Positions 22,194 through 31,632 of a stretch of 32,603 nucleotides of DNA are shown piece after piece (positions within the stretch are counted from its first letter, which is position 1; the number at the start of each line of letters is the position of its first letter). The position numbers and the translations under genes are program-made. Below the pieces are notes generated by a model. It was not told where the DNA came from. It was given only the letters and a program-made list of their open reading frames with translations, and ran no database searches. This stretch comes from an uncultured Clostridia bacterium (GTDB taxonomy: Bacteria; Bacillota; Clostridia; UBA1381). The DNA is taken from contig CAKSRS010000027.1 in assembly GCA_934487205.1 (NCBI GenBank), positions 1 to 32,603 of the forward strand, read 5' to 3'.

Positions 22194-22847
22194 TTATTTG
22201 CTTGCTTTTTCTGCCTTTTTCTTTGGCTTTGATTCCTTTTCAACAACCTGAGCGATTGTTTCCTTAGGCTTTTCGGATTTCTTTTCCTTTGCCACAGGTG
22301 CTGCCTCCGTTTCTTTTTTGACAGCTTTTTCAATGGTTTCCGTTTTGGGTGCCGGTGCAGCTTTGCTTACTTTAGCGGGTTTTTCTTCCGCCTTTTTCGG
22401 TGCCGGCTTTTTTGCTGCAGTTTTCTTTTCCGCAGTCTTTTTAGCGGGTTTTTCCGCTGTTTTCTTAGCCGCAGTCTTTTTGTCGGCAGTCTTTTTTGCC
22501 GGAGCTTTCTTAGCAGCCTTTTTCGGTGTGATGGATTTAGCAAATGCAATAAATGCGTCTGTGTTTCCGCCCGCATATACGGTTCCTTCCGCGATAGCGG
22601 TTTCAATGTCCAACTTGCCCTGTGCCATACTCAAAATTATTTTGTAATTTGCGGCAACGTCAACGTCGTTGTCGTAGTAATCGTACGGCTCTACAAAATA
22701 CTGCTTGTCTGTCTGCTCGATATAAAAAATACCGCCGCAGTCATCATCGGTCATTCTGACCTGGATTGCAAAGTGCCCGTCCGCCGGTTTAACGTCTGCT
22801 TTTTCCAAAGCTGTCTTGATTTTTTTGAATGCTTCTTCAAAATACAT
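22194..22847 (-). CDS. SCP2 sterol-carrier domain protein with histone-H1-like Lys/Ala/Pro tail
   Basis: A 217-residue protein. Residues about 1-105 match the SCP2 lipid-binding fold (DGHFAIQVRM, then GGIFYIEQ, and KIILSMAQGKLDIETAIAEGTVYAGGNTDAFIAFAKS). Residues about 107-217 are low-complexity Lys/Ala/Pro/Glu repeats such as KKTAAKK and KKPAPKK, like bacterial histone-H1-type tails. The tail is very basic in its first half and mixed charge later. Two in-frame ATGs are close (22853 and 22847); AAGGTG is better spaced for 22847. It has its own strong promoter and terminator, so it is a single-gene unit. The SCP2 domain suggests lipid binding; the tail could bind nucleic acid or polyanions (inference). 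Confidence 0.82.
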   Translation of the reverse strand: MYFEEAFKKIKTALEKADVKPADGHFAIQVRMTDDDCGGIFYIEQTDKQYFVEPYDYYDNDVDVAANYKIILSMAQGKLDIETAIAEGTVYAGGNTDAFIAFAKSITPKKAAKKAPAKKTADKKTAAKKTAEKPAKKTAEKKTAAKKPAPKKAEEKPAKVSKAAPAPKTETIEKAVKKETEAAPVAKEKKSEKPKETIAQVVEKESKPKKKAEKASK

Positions 22848-22880
22848 TGTCATTCACCTTTCTAACATATATTATTACAT

Positions 22881-22902
22881 TTATAAGTATAAACACTTAT
22901 AA
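22881..22902. promoter_or_regulatory. Inverted repeat in the leader of the SCP2-domain gene
   Basis: TTATAAGT (22881-22888) and ACTTATAA (22895-22902) form a perfect 8-bp inverted repeat with a 6-bp spacer. It lies just downstream of the predicted start of transcription (about 22912), a usual place for a repressor site. The binding protein is unknown. Confidence 0.4.
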
Positions 22903-22918
22903 GCTGTTTTATGCATTT

Positions 22919-22947
22919 ATTATAACATACTTTTTTTATTTTTGCAA
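22919..22947 (-). promoter_or_regulatory. Promoter of the SCP2-domain gene
   Basis: On the minus strand TTGCAA (22947-22942), a 17-bp A-rich spacer and a perfect TATAAT (22924-22919). No equally clear promoter is seen for the divergent tepA gene. Confidence 0.8.
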
Positions 22948-23035
22948 ATAATAGAATATAAATTGTTGAAAATATATAAAAATCACTGTGTTAAAGCACG
23001 GCAGATGAAAACAAATAACAAAAAAGGAGAAGACT

Positions 23036-23713
23036 ATGCAGGAAGAAAATACCGGTAACAACAATAACGAACAGGACAACGCCGATATAATCACCACCAA
23101 AAATTCGCGCGGGTGTATAAAATGTCTGAACATTATCGGCACTATTGAGGGGCACACGATAGCGTCGCCGCAATGCAAGACCACGAAATATGAGCATGTT
23201 TTGCCACAGCTTGTGGAGCTTGAAGAAGATGAGGAGGTTGACGGACTTTTAATACTTTTAAATACAGTCGGCGGCGATGTGGAGGCAGGGCTCGCCATTG
23301 CCGAAATGATTTCCGGTTTATCCAAGCCGAAGGTGTCGCTTGTTCTCGGCGGCGGACATTCGATAGGCGTGCCGCTTTCGGTTGCGGCGGACGTGTCATA
23401 TATTGCTCATTCCGCCACGATGACAATTCACCCGATGCGCACGAACGGCGTGGTTATAGGCGTTTCACAGACGTTTGAATATATGAAACGCATGCAGGAC
23501 AGAATAATCGATTTTATTGTGCGTCACTCGAATATCGAATATGATACCTATAAAAAAATGATGCTCACAACCGATGAAATCGCAAATGACGTAGGCAGCG
23601 TTTTATTTGGCGCGAAGGCGGTGGAGTGCGGACTTATTGACCGCGTGGGAACTTTAAAAGACGCACTTGACACATTGTATGATTTAATCGAAAAAAATAA
23701 CCGGAAAGCCTGA
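23036..23713 (+). CDS. tepA: TepA-like ClpP-family serine protease
   Basis: A 225-residue protein of the ClpP/crotonase fold, close to Bacillus TepA (YmfB), which is linked to protein export and spore functions. The catalytic serine is Ser109 in LGGGHSIGVPLS and the histidine is His132 in MTIHPMRTNG; an acidic third residue lies near 180. LLILLNTVGGDVEAGLAIAEMI (about 71-92) is the typical ClpP-like strand and helix. There is no signal peptide; the first 20 residues are Asn/Glu/Asp rich. GGAG precedes the ATG. It is a single gene between divergent and convergent neighbours, and its 3' end is covered by the terminator hairpin of the tyrosine recombinase gene. Confidence 0.88.
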   Translation: MQEENTGNNNNEQDNADIITTKNSRGCIKCLNIIGTIEGHTIASPQCKTTKYEHVLPQLVELEEDEEVDGLLILLNTVGGDVEAGLAIAEMISGLSKPKVSLVLGGGHSIGVPLSVAADVSYIAHSATMTIHPMRTNGVVIGVSQTFEYMKRMQDRIIDFIVRHSNIEYDTYKKMMLTTDEIANDVGSVLFGAKAVECGLIDRVGTLKDALDTLYDLIEKNNRKA

Positions 23714-23727
23714 TATAGGCTCCGGTT
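23690..23727 (-). terminator. Terminator of the tyrosine recombinase gene, overlapping the tepA end
   Basis: On the minus strand AACCGGA-GCCT (from 23727) pairs with AGGCTTTCCGGTT, followed by ATTTTTTT. It contains the stop codons of both convergent genes. No T-run follows on the plus strand, so it should serve only the leftward gene. Confidence 0.75.
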
Positions 23728-24793
23728 ATTCGCCATTTTCGGGGGATTGTTCGTTTTGCCTTAAAACATCGAGATTTTGCATAACCTCGCGCCGTTTTTG
23801 GCTGCTGTATTGCGCATAGTACCTGTGCGTTACTTCAATATTTTTATGCCCCATGAGCTCGGCAACCATTTTTATATCGACGCCGTCCTCGAGAAGGCGG
23901 CAGGCAAAAGTGCGCCGGAGAGCGTGTGGACGGGTTTTGTCGGGGTGAGTAATTCCGACGGCAAAACAATAGTTTTTGAGCGTTTTTTCAACCGACGCAA
24001 TCGTCAGCGCTTTTCCGCCGCGCCCTAAAAAAAGTGGTCCGGAATCGCGGACGTTTTCCTCATCTTGGTACAGATATTCATAAATGGCGTTGTTGACCTG
24101 TACGGGCATAAAAATTTCTTGCTGGTCGCCGCCTTTACGCGTCACGATAAAGGATTGCGTGTTGAAATCAATATCAGGAATTTTTAAATTAACAAGCTCG
24201 CTGACACGTATTCCCGTTCCGAGATATGTCGTAAAAATGGCAATGTCGCGAAGTTTTTTATTTTTATACTCGGTTAATGTCCGCCCCTCAAAGTAATTTT
24301 CGCCGTTATAAATAACATCAATCAGGCGAACGGTTTCCTGCGTTGTGAGCGGTTTTTTTATCTTTTGGTGAAGTTTCACAAAATCAACTTTATCGGTTAC
24401 ATTTTGCGAAATCTGTTCGGTTTTGTACAAATAAATAAACAGTCCGCGTGCGGCAGAGAGCTTACGGTTTATTCCGTAGGGGGAATTGCGGCAGGTTTTT
24501 TTTATCAGCCTTCCCGCCGGGGAGATATACGATGTTTCATATTCGCGCAGATACGCCTTAAAACGTATAAGGTCACTCGGCGTGACTTTTTCTATATGAT
24601 TCAGTGTAAAATCTTCATTTTTTTGAACATCTTTGTATTTGAACTCGCGCAGATAATTTAAAAACGTACGCACGTCAAGACTGTACCCCAGCTGTGTGTT
24701 AATGCTTTCGCCGTTATAATATTCTTCTATGTATGAAAAGACGAAGTCGGGGAGTTCGCTTAAATAATTTGCAAGATAATGCTGTTTAATCAT
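23726..24793 (-). CDS. Tyrosine recombinase (XerC/XerD-like, phage-integrase family)
   Basis: A 355-residue site-specific recombinase. The N-terminal SAM-like DNA-binding domain (about 12-135) is followed by the catalytic domain (about 148-340). It has Arg196 (GTGIRVSEL), Lys220 (VTRKGG), His290 and Arg293 (RPHALRRTF), His316 (LMGHKNI) and Tyr325 (THRYYAQ), so all catalytic residues are present. It is longer than XerC/D (about 300 residues) because of insertions in the N-terminal half. GGAGG precedes the ATG at 24793. No phage, plasmid or integron genes surround it and no att-like duplication is seen, so it is probably a resident Xer-type enzyme or a lone recombinase that acts elsewhere. Its own promoter overlaps an inverted repeat. 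Confidence 0.92.
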   Translation of the reverse strand: MIKQHYLANYLSELPDFVFSYIEEYYNGESINTQLGYSLDVRTFLNYLREFKYKDVQKNEDFTLNHIEKVTPSDLIRFKAYLREYETSYISPAGRLIKKTCRNSPYGINRKLSAARGLFIYLYKTEQISQNVTDKVDFVKLHQKIKKPLTTQETVRLIDVIYNGENYFEGRTLTEYKNKKLRDIAIFTTYLGTGIRVSELVNLKIPDIDFNTQSFIVTRKGGDQQEIFMPVQVNNAIYEYLYQDEENVRDSGPLFLGRGGKALTIASVEKTLKNYCFAVGITHPDKTRPHALRRTFACRLLEDGVDIKMVAELMGHKNIEVTHRYYAQYSSQKRREVMQNLDVLRQNEQSPENGE

Positions 24794-24805
24794 TAAAATT
24801 CCTCC

Positions 24806-24826
24806 TTATATACCCTAAGTATATAA
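24806..24826. promoter_or_regulatory. Inverted repeat overlapping the tyrosine recombinase promoter
   Basis: TTATATAC (24806-24813), a 5-bp spacer CCTAA and GTATATAA (24819-24826) form a perfect 8-bp inverted repeat. It covers the -10 box and abuts the ribosome binding site. It could be an autoregulatory site, or a protein-binding site of another repressor. Confidence 0.5.
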
Positions 24827-24846
24827 AATTTTTTGGTATTTTTCAA
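24818..24846 (-). promoter_or_regulatory. Promoter of the tyrosine recombinase gene
   Basis: On the minus strand TTGAAA (24846-24841), a 17-bp spacer and TATACT (24823-24818). The leader is very short, about 20 nt. Confidence 0.75.
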
Positions 24847-24886
24847 TAAATTTTTGTGAAATGTAATATTATTTTTATATTAACTA

Positions 24887-24915
24887 TAGACTATTTGGTA
24901 ATAATATAGTAAAAT
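24887..24915 (+). promoter_or_regulatory. Promoter of the asp23-fakA-recG operon
   Basis: TAGACT (24887-24892), a 17-bp spacer and TAAAAT (24910-24915). The leader to the ATG at 24956 is about 34 nt. Confidence 0.55.
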
Positions 24916-24955
24916 ATATATGTAAAATTATACATTTCAGAAAGGATTGAAGATA

Positions 24956-25312
24956 ATGTCTATATCGATAAACAGTGAATTCGGCGATATTTCGGTTAAC
25001 AATAATGTTATCGCGTCGATAGCGGGAGCTGTGGCAACAAAGAGCTACGGTGTTGTCGGCATGGCGTCAAAAAGCAAAAAGGACGGCGTTATAAAACTGC
25101 TGAAGCTTGAAAATATGTCCCGCGGGATTAAGGTTGACGTTGAGGATAACGGCATTGTTATTGACCTGCACATAATTGTGGAATACGGCGTTAATATCAA
25201 TGCAATTTGCGACAGTATTGTTCATAATGTAAGATATCATCTGGAACATAATACGGGTCTGAAGGTAAACAGAATTAATGTCCTGGTTGAATCTGTGAGA
25301 GTTAAGGAGTAA
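24956..25312 (+). CDS. Asp23/Gls24-family protein (YloU-like)
   Basis: A 118-residue soluble protein of the Asp23/Gls24 family (VIASIAGAVATKSYGVVGMAS, about residues 17-37, then IVIDLHIIVEYGVNI). Members associate with the cell envelope and stress response, and the small YloU type is regularly next to fakA. The ATG at 24956 is preceded by AAAGGA with 9-nt spacing; an upstream TTG overlaps that site and is rejected. It lies 6 bp before fakA and is most likely co-transcribed with fakA and recG. Confidence 0.9.
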   Translation: MSISINSEFGDISVNNNVIASIAGAVATKSYGVVGMASKSKKDGVIKLLKLENMSRGIKVDVEDNGIVIDLHIIVEYGVNINAICDSIVHNVRYHLEHNTGLKVNRINVLVESVRVKE

Positions 25313-25318
25313 TCGAAA

Positions 25319-26938
25319 ATGATAGATGGAAAATTGCTTGCACAGATGTTTATTTCGGGTGCAAATAATTTGTATAATAAAAGACAGATTGTCAATGAAC
25401 TGAACGTTTTTCCCGTTCCGGACGGCGATACGGGTACGAATATGTCCATGACGGTGCAGAATATGGCAAAGTCGCTGCGTGAGGTACAAACCGATTCCGT
25501 TACCAAAACGGCGGATTTGATGTCGTTTGCAACACTTCGCGGTGCAAGGGGAAATTCGGGCGTTATCCTGTCGCAGTTCTTCCGCGGCATGTCAAAAAGC
25601 CTTAAGGGGAAACCGACGTGCAGCGCGGCGGATTTGGCAAAAGCGCTTAAACTCGGCTCGGACACGGCATATAATGCCGTTATGAATCCGACGGAGGGTA
25701 CTATTCTTACGGTGGCGCGCGCCGTTGCTGACGCGGCTGTCGCGGCGGGCAAAGATGTCAACGAAGTTATGGCAGCGGCGGTCGAAAAGGGCAACGAAAC
25801 TCTTGCAAAAACCCCAGATATGCTGCCGGCACTAAAAAAAGCCGGTGTTGTTGACGCGGGCGGACAGGGTTGGCTGTTCATTCTCGAAGGCGCTTTGGAA
25901 TATTTAAAAACAGGCAGTATTATTGAGGCTGATGCGGAAGAAACAGCGCCGCAGAATTCGGCGGCACAGCAGCAGATTGACACGGAAAATATCAAATATA
26001 TGTACTGCACCGAATTTATTGTTGAAAAAAAAGAGAGCGGCGCAGACGTTGTATCTTTCCGAAAATCCATTGAAAAGCGCGGCGATTGCATGCTGGTTAT
26101 AGACGATGATGAAATCGTGAAAGTGCATATCCACACAAATAATCCGGGATTTATCCTGGAGTGTGCGATAAAAATGGGTACGCTTATCAATATCAAAATC
26201 GATAATATGAAACACCAGCATCAGTCACTTATTGTGGAACAGCCGGCAGAGAAAGAAAAACCGACCCAAAAAGCGCCGCATAAGGCATATGGGTTTATTT
26301 CCGTATGTGCGGGCAGCGGCATTGCGGGGATTTTCAAGGATTTGGGTGTGGATACCGTTATTGAGGGCGGTCAGACCATGAACCCCAGTACCGACGATTT
26401 CTTAAAAGCGATTAATGAGCTTGATGCGGATAACATTTTTGTTTTCCCGAATAACAAAAATATTATTCTTGCGGCAAAACAGGCAAGTGAGCTGTCGGAC
26501 AAAAATGTAATTGTTATTCCGACGCGCAGTATCCCGGAATGTGTTTCGGCAATGCTGAAATTTTCGGACAGCAAAGACGTGCAGACGAATGAAACGCTTA
26601 TGACGAAGGCGGTGTCCAAGGTAAAAACGGGTCAGATAACGTATGCCGTGCGTGATACCGAAATTGACGATAAGGCGATAAAAGAGGGCGACGTGCTCGG
26701 GCTTTCGGGCAGCAAGATTGTTACTGTAGGCAAAACACCGGACGATGTACTTTCGAAACTTACGGCGGAACTTGCGGACGATGACACCGAATTTATAACC
26801 CTGTATTACGGCGAGGATATAACAAAGGACGAAGCGGAACAGGCGGCAAAAATGATAGAAAATCAATGTGACGAAGTGGAAGTCGCGGTAAAATACGGCG
26901 GACAGCCGCTGTATTATTACATTGTTTCCGCAGAATGA
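25319..26938 (+). CDS. fakA: DAK2-domain fatty acid kinase catalytic subunit-like protein (FakA/YloV)
   Basis: A 539-residue protein. The N-terminal DAK2 kinase domain (about 1-205) has PDGDTGTNM (34-42; Asp residues that bind Mg-ATP) and RGARGNSGVILSQFFRG. A middle domain (about 225-310) holds YMYCTEFIV and the HIHTNNPG motif, and a C-terminal domain follows (about 320-539). FakA transfers phosphate to a fatty acid held by a FakB protein, feeding exogenous fatty acids to phospholipid synthesis. No fakB is in the window. It follows the Asp23 gene closely and is coupled to recG, whose ATG lies 1 bp beyond its stop. The order matches yloU-yloV-recG of Bacillus. Confidence 0.92.
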   Translation: MIDGKLLAQMFISGANNLYNKRQIVNELNVFPVPDGDTGTNMSMTVQNMAKSLREVQTDSVTKTADLMSFATLRGARGNSGVILSQFFRGMSKSLKGKPTCSAADLAKALKLGSDTAYNAVMNPTEGTILTVARAVADAAVAAGKDVNEVMAAAVEKGNETLAKTPDMLPALKKAGVVDAGGQGWLFILEGALEYLKTGSIIEADAEETAPQNSAAQQQIDTENIKYMYCTEFIVEKKESGADVVSFRKSIEKRGDCMLVIDDDEIVKVHIHTNNPGFILECAIKMGTLINIKIDNMKHQHQSLIVEQPAEKEKPTQKAPHKAYGFISVCAGSGIAGIFKDLGVDTVIEGGQTMNPSTDDFLKAINELDADNIFVFPNNKNIILAAKQASELSDKNVIVIPTRSIPECVSAMLKFSDSKDVQTNETLMTKAVSKVKTGQITYAVRDTEIDDKAIKEGDVLGLSGSKIVTVGKTPDDVLSKLTAELADDDTEFITLYYGEDITKDEAEQAAKMIENQCDEVEVAVKYGGQPLYYYIVSAE

Positions 26939-26939
26939 C

Positions 26940-28964
<2,025 letters not shown>

Positions 28965-29021
28965 TTTTGTTGGAATTTTTTAAATTTTTAGTAAAATATT
29001 AAAAAAAATCAATAAAATATG

Positions 29022-29057
29022 TTGACGTTTGACAAATAATAAGTTAAAATATATAAG
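29022..29057 (+). promoter_or_regulatory. Two overlapping promoters before rsmD
   Basis: TTGACG (29022-29027) with a 17-bp spacer and TAAAAT (29045-29050), and TTGACA (29029-29034) with a 17-bp spacer and TATAAG (29052-29057). Both face rsmD, shifted by 7 bp. They separate the rsmD-coaD group from recG. Confidence 0.7.
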
Positions 29058-29076
29058 TGTAAACCGGAGGATAGTT

Positions 29077-29613
29077 ATGAGAGTTATTGCCGGAAACAGA
29101 AAAGGACATAAACTGCACGAATTTTCGGGACAAGATATAAGACCGACGACCGACAGGGTTAAGGAATCAATTTTTAATCTTATTCAGGAATTTATCCCCG
29201 GTAGCCGTACGCTCGATTTATTCGGCGGGAGCGGTGCACTTACCTTTGAGGCATTGAGCCGTGGGGCAGAGTACGGCGTCTGTGTGGATAACAGTGATGA
29301 TTCGCTTGCGGTGATAAAGCGTAATGCCGATGAACTGAATTTTGAAAATCTGACGATTGTAAAAGATGACGCTGTGCGTTTCTTAAAATCCTCGGACGAA
29401 AAATTCTCGGTAATTTTTCTTGACCCGCCGTATAACAAGGGATTTATTTCACCCGTTATCGGCGCAATCATTAAACATGACAGACTTTTAACGGACGGAA
29501 TTATCGTTCTCGAAAGTGACAGCACTGATGAACATGATGAGTTCGAAGGGCTTTTCGTTCTGAAACAGCGGAAATACGGAAGAACTTACATTACAATATA
29601 CCAAAGAGGGTGA
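29077..29613 (+). CDS. rsmD: 16S rRNA (guanine966-N2)-methyltransferase
   Basis: A 178-residue SAM-dependent enzyme that methylates G966 of 16S rRNA in the small subunit. It starts MRVIAGNRKGHKL and has RPTTDRVKESIFN, the SAM-binding LDLFGGSGALTFEALSRGA (about 47-65) and the catalytic DPPY in IFLDPPYNKG (about 115). CGGAGG with 6-nt spacing fixes the ATG at 29077; the frame is open to an upstream TTG that lies inside the promoter. It is 4 bp before coaD, the usual order in Firmicutes. Confidence 0.95.
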   Translation: MRVIAGNRKGHKLHEFSGQDIRPTTDRVKESIFNLIQEFIPGSRTLDLFGGSGALTFEALSRGAEYGVCVDNSDDSLAVIKRNADELNFENLTIVKDDAVRFLKSSDEKFSVIFLDPPYNKGFISPVIGAIIKHDRLLTDGIIVLESDSTDEHDEFEGLFVLKQRKYGRTYITIYQRG

Positions 29614-29617
29614 AAAA

Positions 29618-30091
29618 ATGAGAATTGCCGTATATCCCGGCAGCTTTGACCCGATAACCAACGGACATCTTGACATTATAAAACGTGCGTCGCGCCTGTA
29701 TGATAAGCTTATTGTGGGTGTGCTTAACAATATTAACAAAAAGCCCATGTTTACCGCGGAAGAACGCAAGGCAATGATTGATAATGAAATCAAGGATTTG
29801 CCGACGGTAAGCTGCGATATATTCAGCGGTCTTTTGGTTGATTTTGCCAAGCAGAACGGCGCGAGCGTTATAGTTAAGGGACTCAGAACGGTTGCGGATT
29901 TTGAATATGAATTTCAAATGGCGCTTTTGAATAAAGCGCTTAATCCGGAATACGAAACAATGTTTATGATGACAGATACGAAGTATTCGTACATAAGCTC
30001 AAGCATGGTTAAGGAAGTTGCAAAGTACAACGGCGAGCTTAACGGACTTGTTCCTGAAAATGTTATAGACAAGATTAAACAGAAAATATAA
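29618..30091 (+). CDS. coaD: Phosphopantetheine adenylyltransferase
   Basis: A 157-residue enzyme that transfers AMP from ATP to 4'-phosphopantetheine, the fourth step of CoA synthesis. It has the nucleotidyltransferase motif YPGSFDPITNGH (6-17), KGLRTVADFEYEFQMALLN (about 88-106) and the C-terminal ISSSMVKE (about 127-134). Length is typical. Co-transcribed with rsmD and followed 19 bp later by a coiled-coil protein gene. Confidence 0.97.
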   Translation: MRIAVYPGSFDPITNGHLDIIKRASRLYDKLIVGVLNNINKKPMFTAEERKAMIDNEIKDLPTVSCDIFSGLLVDFAKQNGASVIVKGLRTVADFEYEFQMALLNKALNPEYETMFMMTDTKYSYISSSMVKEVAKYNGELNGLVPENVIDKIKQKI

Positions 30092-30110
30092 AACAGAGGA
30101 GTTTATTATT

Positions 30111-30554
30111 ATGGAAATTATGGAAATTATTGACATGATGGAGGAAACTATTGAAAAGGCGCCGGCTGTTCCGCTGAGCGGCAAAATTGTTGTTGACAAG
30201 GAGGACCTTCTCGATTACATTCAGGAAATGCGTCTTGTATTCCCTGACGAAGTTAAGGAGGCTAAATGGGTTAAAGAGGAACGCGAAAGAATTCTTGCCG
30301 AGGCACAGTCACGCGCTGAAACTCTTGTAAAGAACGCCGAAGAAAAGGTTGTTCAAATGATTGATGAGCATGAGATTACAAAGCAGGCGGTTGACCAGGC
30401 AAATCAAATGGTAAATGAAGCGCAGACAAAGGCTATGGAAATCAAGGACGACTGCGAACAGTACGCGAACGATATTTTGAGTGACCTTGAGAAACGTTTG
30501 GACATGTTGCAGAAAAAGGTTCATGATGATAAAACGTATTTTGAAAATAAGTAA
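30111..30554 (+). CDS. Coiled-coil protein downstream of coaD, ATP-synthase-b-like
   Basis: A 147-residue acidic, soluble protein. A short N-terminal part (about 1-40, with a Pro-rich APAVPLSGKIVVDKEDL segment) is followed by a long predicted coiled coil (about 50-140). The coil is rich in Glu, Lys, Ala and Gln, with ILAEAQSRAETLVKNAEEKV resembling the stalk of ATP synthase subunit b or DivIVA-like proteins. I recall similar proteins next to coaD in Clostridia, but no function is established to my knowledge. GAGGAG precedes the ATG. No membrane helix is present. Confidence 0.8.
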   Translation: MEIMEIIDMMEETIEKAPAVPLSGKIVVDKEDLLDYIQEMRLVFPDEVKEAKWVKEERERILAEAQSRAETLVKNAEEKVVQMIDEHEITKQAVDQANQMVNEAQTKAMEIKDDCEQYANDILSDLEKRLDMLQKKVHDDKTYFENK

Positions 30555-30575
30555 TTCGACTTGTTTGTTAATTTT

Positions 30576-30610
30576 GGCTATGCTGATTACGGTATAGCCT
30601 TGTTTAATTT
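30576..30610 (+). terminator. Probable terminator after the coiled-coil gene
   Basis: GGCTAT (30576-30581) pairs with ATAGCC (30594-30599), with a 12-nt loop, followed by the T-rich TTGTTTAATTT. The stem is short, so it may be weak. Confidence 0.5.
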
Positions 30611-30631
30611 AGTCCGGTATTGGAGAACAAC

Positions 30632-31060
30632 ATGATTTATAATTCTAACAGTGTAAAGGAAACACAAAATATTGCAAAAGCACTTGCGAAAAACCTCCTT
30701 CCCGGTGATGTGATTTGTCTCCGCGGTGATTTGGGAGTCGGCAAGACAGTTTTTGTACAAGGATTGGCGGAAGGGCTGCAAATTAAGGAGACGATTACGA
30801 GCCCTACATTTACGATTGTAAATTGCAGTGAAAGCGGGCGGCTGCCGTTCTATCATTTTGATGTCTACCGCATTGATGACAGTGACGAGATGTATGAAAT
30901 CGGATATGAGGAATATGTCTACGGCGAGGGCGTTTCGGTTATCGAATGGCCGGATAAAATAGCCGATATTCTGCCGCAAAAGCGGTATGATATCGAAATC
31001 AGTAAGGATTTAGCGGTGCATGAAGATTATCGGATAATCAATATTGAAAAACGGGCGTAA
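30632..31060 (+). CDS. tsaE: tRNA threonylcarbamoyladenosine biosynthesis ATPase TsaE
   Basis: A 142-residue ATPase that works with TsaB and TsaD to make the t6A base at position 37 of ANN-decoding tRNAs. It has GDLGVGKT (P-loop, about 32-39), TSPTFTIVN (about 56-64), YHFDVYRI (about 73-80) and VSVIEWPDKI (about 100-109). The ATG at 30632 follows GGAGA; a TTG four codons upstream overlaps that site. tsaB and tsaD are not in the window, which is unlike many Firmicutes where tsaE precedes tsaB. Confidence 0.95.
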   Translation: MIYNSNSVKETQNIAKALAKNLLPGDVICLRGDLGVGKTVFVQGLAEGLQIKETITSPTFTIVNCSESGRLPFYHFDVYRIDDSDEMYEIGYEEYVYGEGVSVIEWPDKIADILPQKRYDIEISKDLAVHEDYRIINIEKRA

Positions 31061-31089
31061 ATACTGCATCGACGAAAGGAATGATTACA

Positions 31090-31632
31090 TTGACAAGAAA
31101 TAAGCGCATTGATTTTATGGTGAAGGTTGGCATGTTTTCTGCAGCAGCATTCGTGCTGCAATTTATAGGGAGTATGCTGCAGATTAAGGTTGCGGGATTT
31201 TTGGAAGTGGAAATTTCCGATTTACCGGCGATAATTCTTGCCCTTGCACTCGGGCCATGGGCGGGTGTTTTGGTTGAACTTATCAAGAATATTTTACATA
31301 CAACAATGACATCGACAGGATTCGTGGGCGAATTTGCCAACTTTGTCATAAACGGGTCGGCTGTGTTTGTTTGCGGATTGGTTTACGGGCGGAATAAAAG
31401 CAAAAAAGGCGCGGTTATGTCGCTTGCGGCTATGACAATTACGCTTGTACTCGTCGGATTTGCCGCCAATATATACATTATGTTGCCGCTGTACATGAAG
31501 GACGCGGATTTTGCGGCAAGACTCGGCTTGGCTGTTTCGACAATTGCACCGTTTAACTTCTGCCGCGGTGCGGTTTTATCGGTGATAACCATGATTATTT
31601 ATAAAAAGATATCGAGGCTGATAAAAAAATGA
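31090..31632 (+). CDS. ECF transporter S component, RibU-like
   Basis: A membrane protein of about 180 residues with five or six helices. It has the S-component sequence EISDLPAIILALALGPWAGVLVELIKNILH (about residues 40-70) and AANIYIMLPLYM. Members bind a vitamin and join the shared EcfA-A'-T module. The sequence around the second and third helices is most like riboflavin-type (RibU) proteins. AAAGGA at 31075-31080 sits directly against an ATG at 31081, leaving no room. The TTG at 31090 has a 9-nt spacing and is preferred, although the ATG cannot be excluded. No riboswitch is evident upstream. It overlaps the comF gene by 4 nt. Confidence 0.8.
   Translation: MTRNKRIDFMVKVGMFSAAAFVLQFIGSMLQIKVAGFLEVEISDLPAIILALALGPWAGVLVELIKNILHTTMTSTGFVGEFANFVINGSAVFVCGLVYGRNKSKKGAVMSLAAMTITLVLVGFAANIYIMLPLYMKDADFAARLGLAVSTIAPFNFCRGAVLSVITMIIYKKISRLIKK

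Noticed and set aside
22318..22647. Alanine/phenylalanine-rich open frame opposite the SCP2-domain gene
   Set aside because: It is the complement of the Lys/Ala repeats, with no ribosome site; the repeat composition keeps the other frames open.
24794..24955. Integration site (att) next to the tyrosine recombinase
   Set aside because: No tRNA gene, no direct duplication and no phage or conjugation genes are visible on either side.
31061..31089. FMN riboswitch before the RibU-like gene
   Set aside because: Only about 30 bp separate it from tsaE, too short for the aptamer, and no conserved FMN-element sequence is seen.
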